Source: Nocardioides sp. YR527
GTDB taxonomy: Bacteria > Actinomycetota > Actinomycetes > Propionibacteriales > Nocardioidaceae
Direction: 5' to 3'
Length of the DNA stretch: 64,000 bases
Assembly (NCBI RefSeq): GCF_900101045.1
Contig: NZ_FNFN01000003.1
Location: 372,001-436,000 of the forward strand
This document shows positions 59,478 to 64,000 of the stretch, piece after piece. Numbering within the stretch: position 1 is the first letter of the stretch; the number at the start of each line of letters is the position of its first letter. Under the pieces are notes generated by a model. That model ran no database searches. It saw only the letters and a list, made by a program, of their open reading frames with translations, and had not been told where the DNA came from. Made by a program: the position numbers and the translations under genes.

Positions 59478-60614
59478 ATGACTGAGTTTCTGGATCCGAG
59501 TCCCAGCCACACCGACATGGTGCAGCTGCTGAACCCCGAGGGAGAACGGGTCTCGCACCCCGACTTCGAGTTCTCACCCGACCGACCTGAGGACGAGGCC
59601 GTACGCGGCTTCTACCGCGACATGGTGCTGACCCGTCGCCTCGACGTCGAGGCCACGGCGCTGCAGCGCCACGGCGAGCTGGGTCTGTGGGCCCAACTGC
59701 TGGGCCAGGAGGCGGCGCAGATCGGCGCGGCCCGCGCGCTCGCACCCCAGGACTTCGTCTTCCCGACCTACCGCGAGCACGGCGTGGCCTGGTGCCGCGA
59801 CGTCGACCCGATGCAGCTGCTCGGACTCTTCCGGGGCACCGACCAGGGTGGCTGGGACCCCGCCGAGCACAACTTCGGTCTCTACACGATCGTCATCGGC
59901 GCCCAGACGCTGCACGCGACCGGCTACGCGATGGGCGTGCAGATGGACGGCCTCGTCGGCACCGGCGACCCGACCCGCGACACCGCCGTCGTGGCCCACT
60001 TCGGCGACGGTGCCTCCTCCCAGGGCGACGTCAATGAGGCGATGGTCTTCGCGGCCTCCTACAACGCCCCGGTCGTGTTCTTCTGCCAGAACAACCAGTG
60101 GGCCATCTCCGAGCCGGTCGAGCAGATGGTCAAGGTGCCGCTCTACAAACGCGCCCAGGGCTTCGGCTTCCCCGGGATCCGCGTGGACGGCAACGACGTG
60201 CTCGCGACGTACGAGGTGATGAAGTCGGCGCTCAAGCGGGCCCGTGAGGGTGGTGGGCCGACGATGATCGAGGCCTACACCTACCGGATGGGTGCCCACA
60301 CGACCACCGACGACCCGACCCGCTACCGGGTCTCCGACGAGGTCGAGGCGTGGAAGCTCAAGGACCCGATCGCCCGGGTCGAGGCGTATCTGCGCCGCGG
60401 CGGCGGCGCCTCGACCTCCTTCTTCACCAAGGTGGAGGCGGAGGCGGAGGAGTTCGGCGAGCGCCTGCGCGCCGGGATCCACGCCCTGCCCGAGCCCGAT
60501 CCCGTACGCCTCTTCGACAACGTCTACACCGAGCTGCCCGAGGAGCTGCGCGAGCAGCGTGACGGCTTCGCGGCGTACCTCTCCTCCTTCGAGCACGAGG
60601 GGGCCTCCCGATGA
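59478..60614 (+). CDS. bkdA: Branched-chain alpha-keto acid dehydrogenase E1 alpha
   Basis: This 378-residue subunit binds thiamine diphosphate and, with E1 beta, decarboxylates branched 2-keto acids from leucine, isoleucine and valine. The TPP motif runs from GDGASSQGD to NNQWAIS, and the phosphorylation-loop-like YRMGAHTTTDDPTRYR follows. AAGGAAG precedes the ATG. It is the first gene of an E1alpha-E1beta-E2 operon with coupled starts. A pyruvate dehydrogenase E1 is the alternative, but the E1 alpha length and N-terminal sequence fit the Bkd type better. The E3 gene is not in the window. Confidence 0.9.
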   Translation: MTEFLDPSPSHTDMVQLLNPEGERVSHPDFEFSPDRPEDEAVRGFYRDMVLTRRLDVEATALQRHGELGLWAQLLGQEAAQIGAARALAPQDFVFPTYREHGVAWCRDVDPMQLLGLFRGTDQGGWDPAEHNFGLYTIVIGAQTLHATGYAMGVQMDGLVGTGDPTRDTAVVAHFGDGASSQGDVNEAMVFAASYNAPVVFFCQNNQWAISEPVEQMVKVPLYKRAQGFGFPGIRVDGNDVLATYEVMKSALKRAREGGGPTMIEAYTYRMGAHTTTDDPTRYRVSDEVEAWKLKDPIARVEAYLRRGGGASTSFFTKVEAEAEEFGERLRAGIHALPEPDPVRLFDNVYTELPEELREQRDGFAAYLSSFEHEGASR

Positions 60615-61588
60615 CGAAGATGACGTTGGCGAAGGCGCTCAACGCGGGCCTTCGACGCGCGATGGAGGACGACGACAAGGTCGTCCTGATGGGTGAGGAC
60701 ATCGGCAGGCTCGGCGGTGTCTTCCGGATCACCGACGGGCTGCAGAAGGACTTCGGCGAGGCGCGGGTCATCGACACCCCGCTGGCCGAATCGGGGATCG
60801 TCGGCACGGCGGTCGGGCTCGCGCTGCGGGGCTACCGGCCGGTGGTGGAGATCCAGTTCGACGGGTTCGTCTATCCGGCCTACGACCAGATCGTCTCGCA
60901 GGTGGCGAAGTTCCACTATCGAAGTGGCGGACGGGTCGCGATGCCGATGGTCATCCGGATCCCGTTCGGCGGCGGCATCGGTGCGGTGGAGCATCATTCG
61001 GAGTCTCCCGAGGCGCAGTTCGCGCACACGCCCGGACTCAAGGTCGTGGCCTGCTCGGACCCGGTCGATGCCTACTGGATGATCCAGCAGGCGATCGCCC
61101 ATCCGGACCCGGTCATCTTCCTGGAGCCGAAGCGGCTCTACCACTCGACCAAGGCCGAGATCGACGTCGACGGGTCTCCTGGTCCGCTGTTCGCCTCGCG
61201 GGTGACACGGCCCGGCACCGACCTGACCATGCTGGCCTACGGGCCGACCGTGAAGACCGCGCTGACGGCCGCCGAGGCAGCTGCGGGGGAGGGCAAGTCG
61301 GTCGAGGTGATCGACCTGCGGACCTTGTCGCCGCTGGACATGGGTCCGGTGTTCGAGTCGGTGCGGCGTACCGGCCGGGCCGTCGTCGTCCACGAGGCCC
61401 ACGTCAACCTCGGCCTCGGCGCCGAGCTCGCCGCCCGGATCACCGAGACCTGCTTCCACTCGCTGGAGGCGCCGGTCCTGCGGGTCGGCGGGTTCGACAC
61501 GCCCTACCCGCCGGCCCGGGCGGAGGAGTTCTTCCTCCCCGACCTGGACCGGGTCCTCGATGCCGTCGACAGGAGCCTGGCATGGTGA
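60611..61588 (+). CDS. bkdB: Branched-chain alpha-keto acid dehydrogenase E1 beta
   Basis: This 325-residue subunit has the transketolase pyrimidine domain with VLMGEDIGRLGGVFRITDGL and TPLAESGIVGTAVGLALRG, and the C-terminal domain with VHEAHVNLGLGAELAARI. ATG start overlaps the E1 alpha stop by 4 bases. It pairs with E1 alpha in a heterotetramer. Length and spacing are normal for the family. Confidence 0.93.
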   Translation: MTKMTLAKALNAGLRRAMEDDDKVVLMGEDIGRLGGVFRITDGLQKDFGEARVIDTPLAESGIVGTAVGLALRGYRPVVEIQFDGFVYPAYDQIVSQVAKFHYRSGGRVAMPMVIRIPFGGGIGAVEHHSESPEAQFAHTPGLKVVACSDPVDAYWMIQQAIAHPDPVIFLEPKRLYHSTKAEIDVDGSPGPLFASRVTRPGTDLTMLAYGPTVKTALTAAEAAAGEGKSVEVIDLRTLSPLDMGPVFESVRRTGRAVVVHEAHVNLGLGAELAARITETCFHSLEAPVLRVGGFDTPYPPARAEEFFLPDLDRVLDAVDRSLAW

Positions 61589-62934
61589 ACGAGTTCAAGC
61601 TGCCGGATGTCGGCGAAGGCCTCACCGAGGCCGAGATCGTCGAGTGGCACGTCGCGGTCGGGGACGTCATCAAGGTCAACGACCCCATCTGCGACATCGA
61701 GACCGCCAAGTCCGTCGTCGAGCTCCCCTCGCCCTATGCGGGCGTAGTCCAGGAGCTCCTCGTCGAGGTCGGCACCGAGGTCCAGGTCGGCACCCCGATC
61801 ATCCGCATCGGCGACCCCGCCGAGACGTCGCCCCCGTCGCCCGAGGCGTCAGCCCCGTCGGCCGAGACGTCGCCCCCGTCGGCCGAGGCGTCGCCCCCGT
61901 CGGTCGAGCCCGCGAGCGCAGCGAGCGGTGTCGAGACCAACACAGTCGCCGACGAGCATGAACAGCCGCTGACGCTGGTCGGCTACGGCTCCAAGGAGGA
62001 CGCAGTCGTACGCCGCACCCGCACCGTCTCCGCACCGCCCGCCGCCGCGGGCACCGGTGTGCTGGCCAAGCCGACCGCCCGAAAGGCCGCCCGGGACCGC
62101 GGGATAGATCTATCCGGCGTTACGCCCGCTCGGGCAGACGGCGTGATCACGACCGAGGACCTGGACTCTGTTGGTTCCGACACGGGCTCCTTCGTACCTC
62201 AGGAGCCCGGCTCGACCAGCGTGGGCGGTGAGCGTCGCGAGCCGATCAAGGGCCTGCGCAAGCAGATGGGTCAGGCGATGGTCGACTCCGCGTTCACGCT
62301 GCCGCACGTGACCATCTGGACGAGCGTCGACGTGACCGCGACGACCGAGCTGGTCGCCCGCCTCAAGGCGCGGCGCGAGTTCGCCGACGTACGTGTGTCG
62401 CCGCTGCTCGTCGTCGCGAAGGCGTGTCTGCTGGCGATGCGGCGTACGCCGATCGTCAACTCCTGGTGGGACGATGCCGCCCAGGAGATCGTGTTCAAGG
62501 AGTACGTCAACCTCGGCATCGCCGCGGCCACCCCCAGGGGTCTCCAGGTGCCGAACGTGAAGGGCGCCGACCGGATGTCCCTGGTCGGGCTGGGCACCGC
62601 GATCAACGAGCTGACCGCGACCGCCCGCACCGGCAAGACCCCGCCGGCCGACCAGACCGGCGGCACGTTCACGATCACCAACATCGGTCCGTTCGGCATC
62701 GACGGCGGCGCCCCGATCATCAACCCGGGGGAGTCCGCGATCCTCTCGGTCGGCGCGATCAAGCGACAGCCCTGGGTCGTCGGCACCGGGGACGACGAGC
62801 GCATCGAGCCCCGCGACGTCTGCACCCTCGCGCTCAGCTTCGACCACCGCCACATCGACGGCGAGGCGGGCTCGACCTACCTGTCCGACGTCGCCGCAGT
62901 CCTGTCGGATCCCGCCACCGCCCTGATGTTCTGA
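61582..62934 (+). CDS. bkdC: Branched-chain keto acid dehydrogenase E2 (lipoyl acyltransferase)
   Basis: This 450-residue subunit has one lipoyl domain with the lipoylated lysine in DIETAKSVVELP, a linker, a peripheral-subunit-binding domain (LAKPTARKAARDRGIDLSGV), and the catalytic domain ending with the active-site His-Asp in SFDHRHIDGEAG. The linker (about residues 80-122) is coded by four 21-base repeats (AETSPPS-like) followed by dispersed element copy C, so two repeat families met here. E2 linkers tolerate such inserts. ATG 61582 or GTG 61585 can start it, overlapping E1 beta. Confidence 0.93.
   Translation: MVNEFKLPDVGEGLTEAEIVEWHVAVGDVIKVNDPICDIETAKSVVELPSPYAGVVQELLVEVGTEVQVGTPIIRIGDPAETSPPSPEASAPSAETSPPSAEASPPSVEPASAASGVETNTVADEHEQPLTLVGYGSKEDAVVRRTRTVSAPPAAAGTGVLAKPTARKAARDRGIDLSGVTPARADGVITTEDLDSVGSDTGSFVPQEPGSTSVGGERREPIKGLRKQMGQAMVDSAFTLPHVTIWTSVDVTATTELVARLKARREFADVRVSPLLVVAKACLLAMRRTPIVNSWWDDAAQEIVFKEYVNLGIAAATPRGLQVPNVKGADRMSLVGLGTAINELTATARTGKTPPADQTGGTFTITNIGPFGIDGGAPIINPGESAILSVGAIKRQPWVVGTGDDERIEPRDVCTLALSFDHRHIDGEAGSTYLSDVAAVLSDPATALMF
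61819..61902 (+). repeat. Four tandem 21-base repeats in the E2 linker
   Basis: Units begin GCCGAGACGTCGCCC or the close variant CCCGAGGCGTCAGCC and code for AETSPPS, PEASAPS, AETSPPS and AEASPPS. They match the unit at 48925-48987. Confidence 0.8.
61902..61947 (+). repeat. Dispersed element copy C, inside the E2 gene
   Basis: It starts GGTCGAGCC and ends GTGTCGAGACCAACACAGTC, the same ends as copies A and B. The middle differs (CGCGAGCGCAGCGAGCG) but is again self-complementary. It is read in frame as VEPASAASGVETNTV. Confidence 0.75.
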
Positions 62935-62944
62935 ACCCTGTCGA

Positions 62945-62987
62945 CGTGGGAGTCCCGGAGTCACCCGGTGACATCGGGACTCCCACG
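62945..62987 (+). terminator. Terminator after the bkd operon
   Basis: CGTGGGAGTCCCG (62945-62957) pairs perfectly with CGGGACTCCCACG (62975-62987); the loop holds a small nested hairpin GTCAC-CCG-GTGAC. Confidence 0.88.
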
Positions 62988-63096
62988 TTCGACATTCGAC
63001 CCACAGAACCGCTATTCGCTACCTGCCGGGGTATCGAATCTGGGAGGATCCTCCGGCCCGTGCTGACACGGGCCTGAAGATCTTCTGGAGGCAGGA

Positions 63097-64000
63097 ATGG
63101 TGCTCCTGACGGGGCGCACGCTGCTTGCCGGGATCGTCGCGACGGCCGCCTCGGCGACCGTACTCGTGACGAGTCCCGCGAGCGCGGCGACAACATCGAC
63201 CGGCGTACGTTGCACGATCGTCGGTACGTCGGGTGGTGACGTCCTACGGGGCACGTCCCGCCGTGACGTCATCTGCGGCCGCGGCGGCAGCGACATCATC
63301 TACGCCAAGGGCGGCGATGACCTGGTCGACGCCGGTTCGGGCGGTGACCACGTATACGCCAGCTACGGTGCCGACCGGGTGCTCGGCGGGAGTGGCGAGG
63401 ACTGGATCCACGGTGGTGGCGGCAAGGACAGCCTCAACGGAGGCACCGGGCAGGACAACATCTGGGGCGAGGACGGCGGCGACGTCATCTCCGGTGGCGA
63501 CCACTTCGACGTGATCTCCGGCGGTGCAGGTGCAGACCGCATCTATGGAGGCGCCGGCGGCGACAGCATCAACGGTGGGACGAGCGGGGACGCCATCTCC
63601 GGAGGCTCGGGAGCCGACTCGGTCAGCGGAGGCGATGGCAACGACTCGATCTCCGGCGGGGACGGCAACGACCGGCTGGCCGGCAACGCCGGCGATGACC
63701 AGATCCACGGCAACAACCATCTGGACACCGTCAGCGGTGGCTCCGGCCAGGACCGGCTCTGGGGCGACAGCGGTGCCGACACGCTCAACGGTGGCGACGG
63801 TAACGACAAGCTGTCCGGTGGCACCGGGTTGGACGACGTCCACGGCAACGCCGGCACCAACACCTGCTACTACGACATCTACGACTACCTCTACGGATGC
63901 TTCCGCGACGCTGCCGCGCCGGTGATCGTCGGGGCTTCGCTGTCCCCGACGGCGATCAACTCGGACTCCGGCGACACCAAGGTCCGAGTGCGGATTCACG
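63097..64000 (+). CDS. Secreted RTX-like calcium-binding repeat protein, 3' truncated by the window
   Basis: The frame opens with ATG 63097 after GGAGG and runs off the right edge (301 residues visible). A Sec signal peptide (LLAGIVATAASATVLVTSPASA) precedes about 14 nonapeptide-type units of the GGxGxD kind, such as GGSGEDWI, GGDGNDSI, GGDGNDRL and GGTGQDNI, which form a calcium-bound parallel beta-roll. After CYYDIYDYLYGCF a new domain begins (APVIVGASLSPTAINSDSGDTKVRVRI), probably an Ig-like fold. Unlike proteobacterial RTX proteins it has an N-terminal signal, as is usual in actinobacteria. Function unknown. Confidence 0.88.
   Translation, partial: MVLLTGRTLLAGIVATAASATVLVTSPASAATTSTGVRCTIVGTSGGDVLRGTSRRDVICGRGGSDIIYAKGGDDLVDAGSGGDHVYASYGADRVLGGSGEDWIHGGGGKDSLNGGTGQDNIWGEDGGDVISGGDHFDVISGGAGADRIYGGAGGDSINGGTSGDAISGGSGADSVSGGDGNDSISGGDGNDRLAGNAGDDQIHGNNHLDTVSGGSGQDRLWGDSGADTLNGGDGNDKLSGGTGLDDVHGNAGTNTCYYDIYDYLYGCFRDAAAPVIVGASLSPTAINSDSGDTKVRVRIH

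Noticed and set aside
63244-63999. Minus-strand open frame over the RTX repeats
   Set aside because: Shadow of the GGxGxD repeat gene, which has signal peptide and ribosome site on the plus strand.

Overview
The window is high-GC actinobacterial chromosome, most like a Nocardioides or another Nocardioidaceae. This rests on GC-rich third codon positions, many GTG starts with 4-base stop/start overlaps, several leaderless-type promoters (TANNNT followed by 6-8 bases and the start codon), a DtxR/IdeR-type iron box, frequent CGTACG hexamers, and a gene content typical of soil actinobacteria. No integrase, transposase, phage module or CRISPR array is visible. The name of the organism is an inference.

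Layout. 1-4.7 kb: end of a propeller-like secreted protein, then a complete iron-siderophore ABC importer on the minus strand behind an iron box. 4.7-18.1 kb: an aromatic catabolic island. It holds a MarR regulator, enoyl-CoA hydratase, two acyl-CoA ligases, 3-hydroxyacyl-CoA dehydrogenase, an amidohydrolase, an AraC regulator, a eugenol-oxidase-like flavoenzyme, an aldehyde dehydrogenase, a zinc alcohol dehydrogenase and an MFS symporter. The genes fit a route 4-allyl/alkyl phenol -> coniferyl-type alcohol -> aldehyde -> hydroxycinnamate -> CoA ester -> beta-oxidative removal of acetyl-CoA -> benzoate-type acid. Two kinds of shared palindrome tie the outer operons together. 18.1-21.6 kb: HxlR/SRPBCC divergent pair, a membrane protein and a NarL-type two-component system. 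21.6-23.5 kb: a visibly AT-richer patch with orphan and decayed genes. 23.5-29.3 kb: alpha/beta hydrolase with a DrrAB-type exporter, a fatty acid desaturase whose 3' end looks frameshifted, two small membrane proteins and a GH64 beta-1,3-glucanase.

29.4-37.3 kb: sirtuin, lipoprotein, DHA2 exporter, acyl-CoA dehydrogenase, then an M24 hydrolase / aminotransferase / M20 deacylase operon that resembles ectoine catabolism and carries several TTGTNNACAA palindromes. 37.3-46.5 kb: mostly housekeeping genes (lipoprotein, VIT transporter, thpR, DoxX, upp, tadA with its partner, tRNA-Ser(CGA), fructosamine kinase, LMW phosphatase, holin-like membrane protein) and a GntR / dimethylargininase / aminotransferase unit. 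46.5-57.5 kb: a secreted Pro-Asp-Val-Pro repeat protein next to a six-gene block with two transglutaminases, a circularly permuted ATP-grasp/alpha-E fusion and a zinc metallopeptidase, followed by an Ecm4-type thiol reductase. This block is the best candidate for a poorly characterised system. 57.5-64 kb: DUF2855 protein behind a TetR-type operator, a membrane protein, the branched-chain keto acid dehydrogenase operon E1alpha-E1beta-E2, and the start of a secreted GGxGxD-repeat calcium-binding protein cut by the right edge.

Two families of dispersed repeats cross these regions. One is a roughly 50-base element ending in GTGTCGAGACCAACAC; it lies inside two unrelated coding sequences in frame and as a large hairpin between genes. 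The other is a 21-base tandem unit coding for AETSPPS-like linkers in two other proteins.
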